Below are positions 17,535 to 26,081 of a DNA stretch of 64,000 bases, piece after piece. The stretch comes from an uncultured Alistipes sp. GTDB taxonomy: Bacteria; Bacteroidota; Bacteroidia; Bacteroidales; Rikenellaceae. How positions within the stretch are numbered: position 1 is the stretch's first letter; each line of letters starts with the position of its first letter. A model generated the notes under the pieces. The model worked only from the letters and a program-made list of their open reading frames with translations, was not told the DNA's origin and ran no database searches. Position numbers and translations under genes: made by a program. The stretch spans positions 1 to 64,000 of the forward strand of contig CALDPX010000008.1 in NCBI GenBank assembly GCA_937911745.1, read 5' to 3'.

Positions 17535-20045
17535 ATGAAAAAGATTTTTAAGATGATGTTTGCAGTGGTAGCAGGCGTAGCCGCACTCACTGCTTGTACA
17601 AACGAGCCCGAAGAGGGCGTAACACCCGACAACACCCAAGAATATTGCATCGTTAAGGTTGGTATGAGCGATGCAACCAAAGGCTCACTTACCGATGCCG
17701 AGGGTATCAAATGGGAAGTTGGCGACCAGATTAAATATGCCGGTGGTGTTGAACTTGTTTCGGAGGCTCTTACCGCTGAGGATATTGAGGACGATGGCTA
17801 CACCGCCAACTTCAAATTTGCCGCTTCGCTCAATGAGGTGGACCGCACAGGTTGGTTTGTTTCCACAAAATGCCACCCCAGCAACTACAACGAGGTTGAG
17901 TTTACTTTGGGTGCTGATTATGGCAATGTTTATTCGCAGGCAGTTGCAGGCGAGATGAATAGCCGTTATCTATTCCTCCACTCCGGCACCGGTCTCATCA
18001 ATATTACCAAAAATGAGACTCCCGAAGTAGAAATGAGTATTGCGGGTGCTATCTTCCGCTTTATGCCCTACACCGAGACTTACAGCAATGAGGTTGTTAA
18101 GTCTGTGGAATTGAAGAGTAACAATGGTAAGCACATTGTTGGCACTGTTGCTTATGACCGAGGTGGTGGTACTTATACAAGCGCAAATGAAGTCGCTGGC
18201 TCTGGTTGGAAGGCATACCCCTTTGTTCGCATCAGCCTTGACGAGCCTTTCGCTCTTACCAATGCCAAGTCGCGCGAAAACAGCAAGGGTATCTATATGG
18301 CAATTGCCCGCACCACCGAAACCCACCCCATCGAGGGTTACACCATTACTGTTAAGACCGATGTGGCAACCTACACGTTCTCTTCGGATGAAAACCTCGT
18401 AGTTGGAGATAATGAACTTAGGAATGTATATCTCAAACTCGAAAATGGTAGCCGAGTGGACGATACTATACAAAAAGGTATCTTGGCTTGGGAAGAAACT
18501 TTGCCAGAGAATGTTACTCTTGGCGCATCGGCTGTAACCGACCAAAACATTGGTTACATATATGTCAAAACACAAGAACTTGCAGATCTTGGTTCGGACA
18601 AATGGCAGAAACGCGACAAGAATGACGCAAACTCCGTTTACTATGAGGGTATCACCTTCGAGACCTCGGAGAATTGGCTGACCGTAGGCTACGCTGGCAA
18701 CGACAACATCTTGGTTGATGCAGAGGCTAACCCCAATGCTGAGGAGCGCACCGCAACCCTCACCGTAACCTTTGCCGATGCAAATGGCTACTTGGTAGAT
18801 GACGCAAACAACTCCTTCACCGTAACCTTCACTCAGGCTGCCGCTGGCTCGGCAAAGGCTATCACTGTTGTCGCACGACACACCCCCAATATGGAAGCAG
18901 AGAACACCGCTTACGAGAATCATAGGATTGGTGGTTATTGGGTGCCTGCTGTTGATGGTGTAAAGAAAGAAGATGTTAATAGCGAGAGCGCCTTTTGGAA
19001 TGATGAGGAGGTTCAGAAGATCTACGGCAGTTTCTCTTTTGTATGCCACGATGGTTTGGGAGCAGCAAACCCTGTTGCAGATTGGATCAAGGTCTACTAT
19101 CCAAGAAACTCCCAGGGTCTTATCAACTCTTCCAACTTTGTCGTTACAATGGATGCAAACACTTCGGCTGTACAACGCCAATCGCTTGTGACAATTCATA
19201 TTACAACCCCCGATGGCTATGTTTACAACGGCGAGTCGGTTACCAATCTTTTCCTCGCACAGTTTGAGATTACTCAGAAGGCTTACAGTGCAGAGATTGT
19301 TGCTACTTTGAACGATGTTTATGACGGCACCGTAGGTTACGAGGGCGATGAGATTACCGTTGGTACGTTGGCTCTTACTGCCGATGGCAAGGCTGTGGCT
19401 AATGCTAACGAGTTCTGCAACGTAGCCATCAATGATAGCGGCGCAAGCGTTGTTTTGGCTGCCAATGGCACCATCACTGCCACTATTCCTGCAAACGCTT
19501 CCAATAGCGCAAAAGAGTACACCGTTACCATCAAAGACAAATCGGGCAACAATCTCGTGAAGGATGTAACAATCAACCAAGAGCCCAATCCCAAGGGTGG
19601 CGAGGTGGTAGAGCCCGAGCACACTTTCTCGTATACCATCTTCAACAATATGGCCGATGGTTCAAATAATACAGGTCTTGGTGCTGGTGCAGTGTCCGTT
19701 CAATACTACCGTTTTGAGAATATAACCATTGATGGTACTAAACTCAACCCTGGAACAGATATGACAAATCTTGTGAACGACACAGAACTAGTCAATGCGT
19801 TGATTGACCATGCGTTTGATTTTGGTACTGTAACGCAAGAAGATATTTTTGATAATGCAAATGTTCCTTTGGATACAGATCCTACAACATTTGTCACTCT
19901 TAGGGCTTGGACTGATGGTGGTGCTGCAATATATGTAAATGTTGAGTTGACAACTAACGATTCTGGTGCTCGCCGTACTTTCAAAATCATCACCAAAGAT
20001 GGCGATGGTAATCAGGTTTCTTCGATTGTTTACTTCCAGAACTAA
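17535..20045 (+). CDS. Fimbrillin-like/BACON-domain surface lipoprotein
   Basis: 836 residues; the start MKKIFKMM was preferred over an upstream ATG because it gives a clean signal (AALTACTNEPEEG). Residues about 25-290 look fimbrillin-like (KGSLTDAEGIKWEVGDQIKY). Several BACON-like repeats follow, with Trp-containing cores (ENWLTVGYAG, VADWIKVYYP) and ends such as TVTFTQA and FEITQK. A further domain (VATLNDVY to VTINQEP) is homologous to the N-domain of the GH128 protein. The last ~150 residues have lower similarity and more A/T-rich codons. Last gene of the operon, before a strong terminator. Probably a surface glycan-binding or scaffold protein. Confidence 0.7.
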   Translation: MKKIFKMMFAVVAGVAALTACTNEPEEGVTPDNTQEYCIVKVGMSDATKGSLTDAEGIKWEVGDQIKYAGGVELVSEALTAEDIEDDGYTANFKFAASLNEVDRTGWFVSTKCHPSNYNEVEFTLGADYGNVYSQAVAGEMNSRYLFLHSGTGLINITKNETPEVEMSIAGAIFRFMPYTETYSNEVVKSVELKSNNGKHIVGTVAYDRGGGTYTSANEVAGSGWKAYPFVRISLDEPFALTNAKSRENSKGIYMAIARTTETHPIEGYTITVKTDVATYTFSSDENLVVGDNELRNVYLKLENGSRVDDTIQKGILAWEETLPENVTLGASAVTDQNIGYIYVKTQELADLGSDKWQKRDKNDANSVYYEGITFETSENWLTVGYAGNDNILVDAEANPNAEERTATLTVTFADANGYLVDDANNSFTVTFTQAAAGSAKAITVVARHTPNMEAENTAYENHRIGGYWVPAVDGVKKEDVNSESAFWNDEEVQKIYGSFSFVCHDGLGAANPVADWIKVYYPRNSQGLINSSNFVVTMDANTSAVQRQSLVTIHITTPDGYVYNGESVTNLFLAQFEITQKAYSAEIVATLNDVYDGTVGYEGDEITVGTLALTADGKAVANANEFCNVAINDSGASVVLAANGTITATIPANASNSAKEYTVTIKDKSGNNLVKDVTINQEPNPKGGEVVEPEHTFSYTIFNNMADGSNNTGLGAGAVSVQYYRFENITIDGTKLNPGTDMTNLVNDTELVNALIDHAFDFGTVTQEDIFDNANVPLDTDPTTFVTLRAWTDGGAAIYVNVELTTNDSGARRTFKIITKDGDGNQVSSIVYFQN

Positions 20046-20075
20046 TAGCCCTACCGCTATAAACCTTTAAGCACA

Positions 20076-20112
20076 GAAGCCCGACCGATTGGTCGGGCTT
20101 CTTGTTTTTTTT
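20076..20112 (+). terminator. Terminator of the beta-glucan operon
   Basis: 11-bp GC-rich stem (GAAGCCCGACC with GGTCGGGCTTC), 4-nt loop and a run of eight T. Confidence 0.95.
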
Positions 20113-20129
20113 GGAGGGGGGACTATGAG

Positions 20130-20187
20130 AGGAATGAGAGTTATGGGAGTTATGAAAGTTATGGGAGTTATGGGAGTTATGGGAATA
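20130..20187. repeat. 9-bp tandem repeat (AGTTATGGG)
   Basis: Five consecutive units at 20139-20183, one degenerate (AGTTATGAA), with a weaker unit on the left. No gene is supported in 20046-20993. Confidence 0.9.
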
Positions 20188-20312
20188 ATTTTTGGTGAAA
20201 ACAGTTGGGGGTTTAAGGGAAATGCGAGTCGGGCGAGAGCATTTTAGAGTAGCCGCAGGCTGGTCAGATAGGAGTAACTGCTTGTGTCTCTCATTCTTCC
20301 TATCTTTCTTGC

Positions 20313-20340
20313 AGGGGTAACAGGGATAACAGGAATTGCA
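20313..20340 (-). repeat. Short 9-bp array, reverse orientation of the R1 tail type
   Basis: GGGGTAACA GGGATAACA GGAATTGCA: three 9-bp units, the reverse complement of the CCTGTTAYY arrays at 37142, 56483 and 59779. Confidence 0.75.
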
Positions 20341-20357
20341 AAAAGCAACCGCCTCCA

Positions 20358-20441
20358 CATCGGGCAGCACCCTCACCCCATCGGGCAGCACCCTCACCCC
20401 ATCGGACAGCAACCCCCACCACATTGGGCAGCAACCCCTCC
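20358..20441. repeat. 21-bp tandem repeat, four units
   Basis: The first two units are identical (CATCGGGCAGCACCCTCACC plus C); units three and four are diverged. No spacers, so it is a minisatellite and not a CRISPR array. Confidence 0.9.
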
Positions 20442-20536
20442 ACAAAGTTAGGGCAACATCCCCATAATCAGGGAGCAGAGAATTATGTTCGGAGCGGGGT
20501 GGGTGGGGTGCGCGGAACGCGCACAAAAAAAAGAGC

Positions 20537-20581
20537 GGTAGATGCCAACCGCCCACCTCACGGTGGTCGTGGCAAGACGGA
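20537..20581 (+). repeat. Hairpin repeat R3, copy 1
   Basis: Conserved GGTAGATGCCAACCGCC and GTCGTGGCAAGACGGA flank a hairpin whose arms are CCACC/GGTGG. Copy 2 at 37200 has the same flanks but CTGCC/GGCAG arms. TGCCA and TGGCA form an outer stem in both. Confidence 0.75.
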
Positions 20582-20698
20582 GTTTTACAACCCCTATTCC
20601 CCACAGCCCCCTAACCTCTCGGGTATTAAAAAAGATACCCGTGAACAAAGGGGGGGCGGGTTGTGTGTTGTGGTGGTCGCAAAGCCGCACTCGTGGTC

Positions 20699-20868
20699 AG
20701 TGAGTGAGTATTGCGGAGGAAATTTTGTGCCAAACTCCTACCCAAAGGCTGATTTATGCGAGGTGAGTTCAAGGCTTGGTTTTGATTTTTGCTCCGCAGT
20801 TTACCGTGCGTAAATGAGGAAGCAAAATCAAAAGCGTAACGCAGAAATCGCCCACGACACATCACTCC
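20699..20868 (+). repeat. Hairpin repeat R2, copy a, with GTGAGTGAG leader
   Basis: Begins with a 37-bp sequence repeated exactly at 20876-20912. The hairpin at 20780-20833 pairs TTTTGATTTTTGCT with AGCAAAATCAAAA around GTTTAC (799-804) and GTAAAT (810-815). It is followed by AGCGTAACGCAGAAATCGCC, also present in copy d at 37495. Confidence 0.8.
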
Positions 20869-20875
20869 CGTTTGC

Positions 20876-21001
20876 AGTGAGTGAGTATTGCGGAGGAAAT
20901 TTTGTGCCAAACAAGAAGGCGAGTCCGCAGTTTACTCGGGCGTAAATGAGGAACTCGCCTATCGCAGAGCGGTGCAAAATTTACCCGCAAGACTCACTCA
21001 C
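20876..21001. mobile_element. MITE-like element with ~31-bp terminal inverted repeats around R2 copy b
   Basis: Left end 20878-20909 (GTGAGTGAGTATTGCGG...) and right end 20971-21001, read in reverse as GTGAGTGAGTCTTGCGGG..., match at about 27 of 32 positions. Between them is an R2 hairpin: AGGCGAGT (20917-20924) pairs with ACTCGCCT (20953-20960) around GTTTAC and GTAAAT. No transposase is present. The right end covers the stop codon of the GDPD gene. No target-site duplication was identified. Confidence 0.6.
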
Positions 21002-21752
21002 TATATAGTTCCATCGCCACCTCAGGATAGTCGGTAGTAAGATAGTCGATGGCGTGGGCTGCAAGCCACTCCATAGTGCCACGCTTATTGACCGTCCAAG
21101 CATTAGCCTCCAAGCCCAGGGTGTGGAGTTTCTTAATCAGTTTTGGGGTTACCCTATATATGCCATAGTGGTAGTCGGCGCCCGCAAAGCCCAACTCCTG
21201 CAACTCGCTTGCCGAGAGTTCGCCATTGAGGTAGTAGACCTTTGCCTCGGGAGCAGCAGCGATGAACCCCAAGCACGCCTCCTTCGAGAAGCTGATGTAG
21301 TCGGTGCGGTCTGCAAGCCCCAGAGCCTCGACCATAGCCACCGAAGCCTGCACAGCCTTGCGCTCTTGCGTCTTATTGTTGTGGGGTTTGAGCTCGAAGA
21401 CAAGGTGCAGGTCGGGGTACTCCTGCGCCACTCGCAAAAAGTCCTCCAACAAGGGCAGAGGTTCGCCATTTTCGAGGGTGTGGTGTTGCAGTTCGGCGAG
21501 CGAGAGTTCCTCCACCCTGCGTCCCTCAAACTCGTCATCGTGGTAGAGCACAAGGTGGTCATCTGCCGTAAGCCACACATCGAACTCCGAGCCCCAGCAC
21601 CCCAACTCGCCCGCCGCGCGGAGCGATGCTACGGAGTTTTGTGCCGCACCCTCGGCACGCCAATAGCCCCTATGGGCAATAACTTTCGGTTGGGCAGATG
21701 CGCCCCACAGTACAGATAAAATCAGGGCGGCAGATAAAAAGATGTGTTTCAT
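20994..21752 (-). CDS. Glycerophosphodiester phosphodiesterase family protein, secreted
   Basis: 252 residues with a Sec signal (ILSVLWGASAQ). GDPD signatures: AHRGYW near residue 27, ENSV-like QNSVAS, the metal/catalytic cluster GSEFDVWLTADDHLVLYHDD, and LVFELKPH. The TIM-barrel end (ANAWTVNKRGTMEWLAAHAIDYLTTDYPEVA) is complete. It hydrolyses glycerophosphodiesters to glycerol-3-phosphate and an alcohol; a periplasmic role is inferred from the signal. Its final codons and TGA stop lie within the right terminal repeat of the adjacent MITE-like element. Divergent from the next gene. Confidence 0.9.
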   Translation of the reverse strand: MKHIFLSAALILSVLWGASAQPKVIAHRGYWRAEGAAQNSVASLRAAGELGCWGSEFDVWLTADDHLVLYHDDEFEGRRVEELSLAELQHHTLENGEPLPLLEDFLRVAQEYPDLHLVFELKPHNNKTQERKAVQASVAMVEALGLADRTDYISFSKEACLGFIAAAPEAKVYYLNGELSASELQELGFAGADYHYGIYRVTPKLIKKLHTLGLEANAWTVNKRGTMEWLAAHAIDYLTTDYPEVAMELYSE

Positions 21753-21779
21753 TGTCGTCTGGTTAAAATAATATCTCTA

Positions 21780-21787
21780 CAAATATA
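21780..21787 (-). promoter_or_regulatory. -7 box of the GDPD gene
   Basis: TATATTTG on the minus strand, 27 nt from the start codon; no clear -33 box. Confidence 0.45.
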
Positions 21788-21808
21788 ACTATTCTCGCAC
21801 AAAAAGCG

Positions 21809-21816
21809 TACATTTG
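21809..21816 (+). promoter_or_regulatory. -7 box of the DUF4015 gene
   Basis: TACATTTG matches TAnnTTTG, 34 nt upstream of the ATG. Confidence 0.5.
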
Positions 21817-21850
21817 CCTTTGTTACCGAACACCTAAACAAAAAAAGAGT

Positions 21851-23548
21851 ATGAAAACCACAAAATACATCGCACTCGTGGCTCTGGCAGCGGCACTCTT
21901 CGGCTGCAAGGACCCCGAACTGACCGAAACACGCTATCTCGCCTCTGCAACAACCACCGCAAGGCTCTACACCCTCAACGAGGAGGGTACTGCCCTCGAC
22001 CCGGCGGGCGACTTTGCAAGGGGCAGCAGTGTGGTGGCATATCCCAACAATTTTAGGCGTGCGGGCGACGACCGTTACATAAAGGTGCTCTTTGAGGGCT
22101 CGGAGTTCTACGTTCACGAGAGCGCGTTGGTGCTCACGCCCCGCGAGGCTGTCAGGGAGCAGACCATATGGGTGCGCACTCCCGCAACCCTCATTGCCGA
22201 CCCCGAGCGTTCGACCATTGCGGGTTTTGCGGACAAAAACACCGAACTCACCGTTCTCGGCTACGACTCGCTGAGGGCAGACGGCAGTGTTGCAACCTAC
22301 CGCGTAAGGGTTGGCGAGAGTGGCGAGGGTTACATATATGGCAAATATACTGTCTTTACCCCCGAAGAGGCTGCGGGGCGCTACAAAGCCGACCTCTACG
22401 ACCCCATACACAGCAAAGTCAAAAACTCCTTCGGTGGTGGCAAGGCTATCGGTTGCGACTTCTACCCCGTAGAGAAGCCCGCCTTCGAGCACAACCCTAT
22501 GCCCAAGGCGTGTTACTCGCTCTATCTGAATGCGGGTACCAATGTGCTGAAAAACATTGAGGCTTACATTGCCCTCGCCAAAGAGAGTAAGATAAACACC
22601 TTTGTCATCGACATCAAGGACAACGAGAGTCCCGGCTATAAGGCAGATGCTATGGCTACCTACTCGCCCACCAACCACAAGCGTGCGGGCGACAAGGAGG
22701 CTCTCTATCGCAAGGTTGTCGCTCGTCTGCACGAGGAGGGTTTTTATGTTGTGGGTCGTATCACTTGTTTCAAGGACTCCTATTTCGTTAAGGACAACCC
22801 ACAATGCGCCATCACCGAGAAGGCTACGGGCGAGCCTTTCAAGCACAACAAAGCCTATTGGCCCAGCGGTTTCGATAGGAGGGTTTGGGAGTTCAATGTG
22901 GCTCTGGCTAAGGAGTCGGTAGAGAAGTTCGGCTTCAACGAGATAAACTTCGACTATGTACGCTTCCCTGACCGTATGACCAAGGTGGAGGATATTGTCG
23001 ACTACCACAACCGCTATGGAGAGAGCAAGGTGCAAGCCATACAGCGTTTTGTGCAGTACGCCTGCGATGAGATACACAAGGTGGGTGCTTACGTCTCTAT
23101 TGACGTCTTTGGCGAGAGCGCCAACCCCGGCTACACCACCGCCTATGGTCAGTATTGGCCCGCCATCAGCAACGTAGCAGATGTCATTAGCGGTATGCCC
23201 TACCCCGACCACTTCTCCAACGGCTACTATGGCATACAGAAGCCCTGGAATAACCCCTACGAGATTCTCTACGAGTGGGGCAAGCGAGTGCAGGGCAGGC
23301 AGCAGGTAACGCCCACGCCAGCCGTTGTGCGCACCTGGGTGCAGGCTTACAATGTGATGCGCCACGTTGATAGGAACGGCATTGCCTACGATGCCGAGAA
23401 CGTAGAGAAGGAGATTAGAGGACTCTACGCCGCAGGTCTTACGGGTGGCTACATCACTTGGCTCGCCTCATCCAACATCGAGAAGTACAAACAGCAACTT
23501 GGTGCTTTCCAGAAAGATTACTACGCCGAGTGGTTGCTTGGCGAGTAG
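21851..23548 (+). CDS. Putative glycoside hydrolase lipoprotein (DUF4015/GHL family)
   Basis: 565 residues. Lipoprotein signal ending ALFGC, then an N-terminal SH3-like/beta region (about 30-180). A TIM-barrel domain of the DUF4015 putative glycosyl hydrolase family follows: INTFVIDIKDNESPGYKADA, VVGRITCFKD, GFNEINFDYVRFPD and AYVSIDVFGESANPGYTTAYGQ. The acidic residues in IDIKD, NFDYVRFPD and DVFGE are the likely active-site cluster. Substrates of this family are poorly defined; a cell-envelope or external polysaccharide is possible. A terminator follows, so it is probably monocistronic. Confidence 0.8.
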   Translation: MKTTKYIALVALAAALFGCKDPELTETRYLASATTTARLYTLNEEGTALDPAGDFARGSSVVAYPNNFRRAGDDRYIKVLFEGSEFYVHESALVLTPREAVREQTIWVRTPATLIADPERSTIAGFADKNTELTVLGYDSLRADGSVATYRVRVGESGEGYIYGKYTVFTPEEAAGRYKADLYDPIHSKVKNSFGGGKAIGCDFYPVEKPAFEHNPMPKACYSLYLNAGTNVLKNIEAYIALAKESKINTFVIDIKDNESPGYKADAMATYSPTNHKRAGDKEALYRKVVARLHEEGFYVVGRITCFKDSYFVKDNPQCAITEKATGEPFKHNKAYWPSGFDRRVWEFNVALAKESVEKFGFNEINFDYVRFPDRMTKVEDIVDYHNRYGESKVQAIQRFVQYACDEIHKVGAYVSIDVFGESANPGYTTAYGQYWPAISNVADVISGMPYPDHFSNGYYGIQKPWNNPYEILYEWGKRVQGRQQVTPTPAVVRTWVQAYNVMRHVDRNGIAYDAENVEKEIRGLYAAGLTGGYITWLASSNIEKYKQQLGAFQKDYYAEWLLGE

Positions 23549-23603
23549 GCATCAGCATAGAACACTACAAACACCACGCCATAAAGGGCAAAGTTCCCCT
23601 AAT

Positions 23604-23642
23604 AAAGCCAAAAGATTTTAATAAAATCTTTTGGCTTTTTTT
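23604..23642 (+). terminator. Terminator of the DUF4015 gene
   Basis: A 17-bp A/T-rich perfect stem (23604-23620 with 23622-23638) ending in a T run. Confidence 0.9.
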
Positions 23643-23727
23643 CTTCGTAGGGCACAAACTTTGCTGTCCATAGAGTGAAAAACAAGTTATAGTTTACACC
23701 AAAAACTCTCAAAACACTCTAAGGATT

Positions 23728-24348
23728 ATGAAACGCATTGTATTACTCTTGGTCGGCACACTGCTGACCGTCTGGGCGGCAGACGCTCAACTCTTAGGCT
23801 TTGGAGCACGCCTCGGTATAGGCACCGGCTCCTACGAATTCGACTCAGTGAGCATTGAGGGTGGAACTCTCGAACCCGCAGGCGACAGGGTTAGCGGCTA
23901 TCAGGCGGCTCTCTTTATGAGGCTCTCCATCCCCACTTTCATCTACATCCAACCCGAAGTGCAGCTCTCACAAAGAGATTACATATTCGGTATTAAGTAC
24001 CCCGCCGAGCCCAAAGAGTTCAAAACTATCCGTACCTATCGGGTGGATGTACCTCTGTTGTTTGGCTTAAAGTTGGGAAATCTAAGACTCTTTGGTGGTC
24101 CCGTATGGCGCATCGGAGCAAAACAATATGCCAAAGGGGGCAATACACCCTTCGACATCACATTCAACAACAACGATATAGCAGCAGTTGGTGGCGTTGG
24201 TGTGGAGTTCGATGGCGTGGTTCTCGAAGTGCGATACACAAGTTACCTCGAACAAACCTCTTCGGAGGTAATGGTAGCCTCACAAGAGGAGCTGCTGAAA
24301 GTCAAACACGACGGCACGGTGCAGATAAACTTCGGTATCTTCTTCTAA
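23728..24348 (+). CDS. Outer-membrane beta-barrel protein (PorT-like)
   Basis: 206 residues with a Sec signal (VWAADAQ). The mature part is built of alternating amphipathic strands ending in FGIFF, with a terminal aromatic typical of outer-membrane barrels. Segments such as YIQPEVQLSQRDY, TYRVDVPLLFGLKLGNLRLFGGPVWR and FDGVVLEVRYTSYLEQ resemble the eight-stranded PorT/OMP_b-brl family of Bacteroidetes. The role is structural or unknown. A shared bidirectional terminator separates it from cls. Confidence 0.75.
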   Translation: MKRIVLLLVGTLLTVWAADAQLLGFGARLGIGTGSYEFDSVSIEGGTLEPAGDRVSGYQAALFMRLSIPTFIYIQPEVQLSQRDYIFGIKYPAEPKEFKTIRTYRVDVPLLFGLKLGNLRLFGGPVWRIGAKQYAKGGNTPFDITFNNNDIAAVGGVGVEFDGVVLEVRYTSYLEQTSSEVMVASQEELLKVKHDGTVQINFGIFF

Positions 24349-24383
24349 CGGAACAGCCCCAAAAATCTCGAACTTTGGATTAA

Positions 24384-24416
24384 AAAAATCCTACTCCTTT
24401 CGGGAGTAGGATTTTT
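24384..24416. terminator. Bidirectional terminator between the barrel gene and cls
   Basis: A 14-bp stem (24384-24397 with 24403-24416) flanked by A and T runs on both sides. The right arm overlaps the stop codon of cls. Confidence 0.9.
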
Positions 24417-25872
24417 AGAATAGAGGTCCGAGCAGACGCGCCACAGGCTCCATTAGTTTGCTCATACGCGAGCGTTGAGCCCACCTCTCGGCAGTGATCT
24501 CCTCGGCATCTTTCAGATCGTCGAAGAAGACATCTCGCATACGGCACGAGGTGTCGTTGTCGTATATGAGTGCCTGCACCTCGAAATCGTCGTTGAAGGA
24601 GCGGTAGTCGAAGTTTGCAGAGCCTATGGTGCACAATTCGTCATCTATGACAATAAACTTCGAGTGGTTGAAACCCTTGCGGTAGAGGTAAACCTTCACG
24701 CCCGCCTCCAAGAGCGCATCGACATATGAATATCCAGCCCAAGCAACCACCAAGTTGTCGCCCCTGACAGGTATGAGGAGGCGAACATCCACACCACTCA
24801 GTGCTGCCACACGCAAAGCCGTCAGCATAGCGTCATCTGGCAGCAGATAGGGGGTAGAGATGTAGGCGTATCGTTTTGCCTTGCCGAGGGCCGCAAAGTA
24901 GGAGTGTTTGATGGCGGCATACTTTGAGTCAGGACCCGAAGTGGCAATCTGTATGGGGCACAACTCATCAACCTCCGAGGGCGGGAAGTAGCGTGCATTA
25001 TCGAGCGTCTCGCCTTCGGTAACAAAAGCCCAATCGGCAACAAAGACAGTCTGCATCATAGCCACAGCCTCGCCCTCCACACGAATATGTACATCGCGCC
25101 AAATGCCTCCCCTAACGCCATCGACATACCTATCGGCAATGTTCATACCGCCCGTATAGCCCACCTTGCCGTCAATGACCACAATTTTGCGGTGGTTGCG
25201 GTAGTTTGCAAGACTCGAAAAGCGTGTGAAAAAGACGGGCATAAAACTCCTCACATCCACCCCCGCCTCTTTGAGGCGTTTGATATCCCTGTTGCGCAGA
25301 GCCCTACCACCAACGCTGTCGTAGATTACTCTCACCTCCAAGCCCTTAGCAACACGCTCGGCAAGTATGGGAAACATCTCTTCGAAGAGTTTGCCACTCT
25401 CGATGCCGAAAAACTCTATGTGGAGGAACTTCTCGGCACGCCTCATATCCTCAAACAGGCGGGGGAAACATTCCTCGCCATTGTTGAGTATCTCGATGCG
25501 ATTGTGGAGTGTCAGTGGGGCGTGATTGTTGTTGAGAGTGAGAGTTATGAGGCTACGGTCCGACTCGTCAAAGTCGACTTCCTTGGGAAATTCTTGCAGC
25601 TGGTCGCCACACAACTTGCTTATGAGTTTGTGGTCGAAGAGTTCCTTGTGCATAAAGGTACGCTCTTTGCGGTGGTTGCGCCCGAAGGCAAGAAATAGAA
25701 TCATACCACCCACAGGAAACATAGTAATGACCATAATCCACGCCAAAGTCTTGATAGGTTCACGCCTATCGGCAATCACAGCCACAACGGTCAGAACGAC
25801 AAAAACAGTATAGGTGAACGATATTATCGTCCATAAATCCGTGAAGCCGAAAGTGCCGTTGCTCAGAAACAT
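24415..25872 (-). CDS. cls: Cardiolipin synthase (PLD superfamily)
   Basis: 485 residues from MFLSNG; upstream in-frame codons lie within the promoter and were rejected. Two N-terminal membrane segments (about 10-30 and 42-62, including AWIMVITMFPVGGMILFLAF) precede two HKD motifs: YRNHRKIVVIDGKVGYTGG and GFNHSKFIVIDDELCTIGS. These catalyse phosphatidyl transfer between two phosphatidylglycerols (or PG and PE) at the inner membrane. Length is normal for ClsA-type enzymes. The promoter is interleaved with that of greA. Confidence 0.93.
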   Translation of the reverse strand: MFLSNGTFGFTDLWTIISFTYTVFVVLTVVAVIADRREPIKTLAWIMVITMFPVGGMILFLAFGRNHRKERTFMHKELFDHKLISKLCGDQLQEFPKEVDFDESDRSLITLTLNNNHAPLTLHNRIEILNNGEECFPRLFEDMRRAEKFLHIEFFGIESGKLFEEMFPILAERVAKGLEVRVIYDSVGGRALRNRDIKRLKEAGVDVRSFMPVFFTRFSSLANYRNHRKIVVIDGKVGYTGGMNIADRYVDGVRGGIWRDVHIRVEGEAVAMMQTVFVADWAFVTEGETLDNARYFPPSEVDELCPIQIATSGPDSKYAAIKHSYFAALGKAKRYAYISTPYLLPDDAMLTALRVAALSGVDVRLLIPVRGDNLVVAWAGYSYVDALLEAGVKVYLYRKGFNHSKFIVIDDELCTIGSANFDYRSFNDDFEVQALIYDNDTSCRMRDVFFDDLKDAEEITAERWAQRSRMSKLMEPVARLLGPLF

Positions 25873-25898
25873 AGCGTTGTTTTTTGGGGTATGCACCA

Positions 25899-25929
25899 CA
25901 AATTTAGCACAAATTTTGTTTATTTGAAA
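25899..25929 (-). promoter_or_regulatory. cls promoter
   Basis: On the minus strand TTTC (25926-25929), 19 nt, TAAATTTG (25899-25906). It interlocks with the divergent greA promoter. Confidence 0.6.
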
Positions 25930-25945
25930 AAGATGGTTACCTTTG
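25915..25945 (+). promoter_or_regulatory. greA promoter
   Basis: Consensus Bacteroidetes promoter: TTTG (25915-25918), 19-nt spacer, TACCTTTG (25938-25945). It implies a leader of about 130 nt. Confidence 0.8.
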
Positions 25946-25984
25946 TGACACATTTAAGGGCAATTACGCAAAAAAGGTATTGGG

Positions 25985-26021
25985 TTTCGACCTCCCCGGG
26001 GTCGGAATTCATCTTTTTTTT
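25985..26021 (+). promoter_or_regulatory. Terminator-like hairpin in the greA leader
   Basis: TTTCGACC (25985-25992) pairs with GGTCGGAA (26000-26007). Eight T residues follow within 14 nt. It lies between the greA promoter and start codon, so it may attenuate greA. Confidence 0.5.
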
Positions 26022-26081
26022 CGCGCCTGCCCAAGCGGTGAAAAACAATAAATACTAACATAAAAAAGAGACAAAAAAACT

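Noticed and set aside
20358..20441. Possible CRISPR array
   Set aside because: Units are contiguous without spacers and no cas genes are present. The 7-bp and 9-bp arrays fail for the same reason.
19990..20604. 204-codon minus-strand frame with Cys-Tyr-Pro and His-Asn-Ser repeats; considered as a cysteine-rich peptide gene. Similar frames occur at 56238-56651, 37071-37292 and 59636-59824
   Set aside because: The repeated tripeptides are just translations of the 9-bp arrays, the frames differ between copies, and upstream sequence is other repeats.
20046..20993. Insertion sequence or transposase remnant in the repeat-rich gap
   Set aside because: No transposase-like reading frame could be recognised on either strand; only non-coding repeats are supported.
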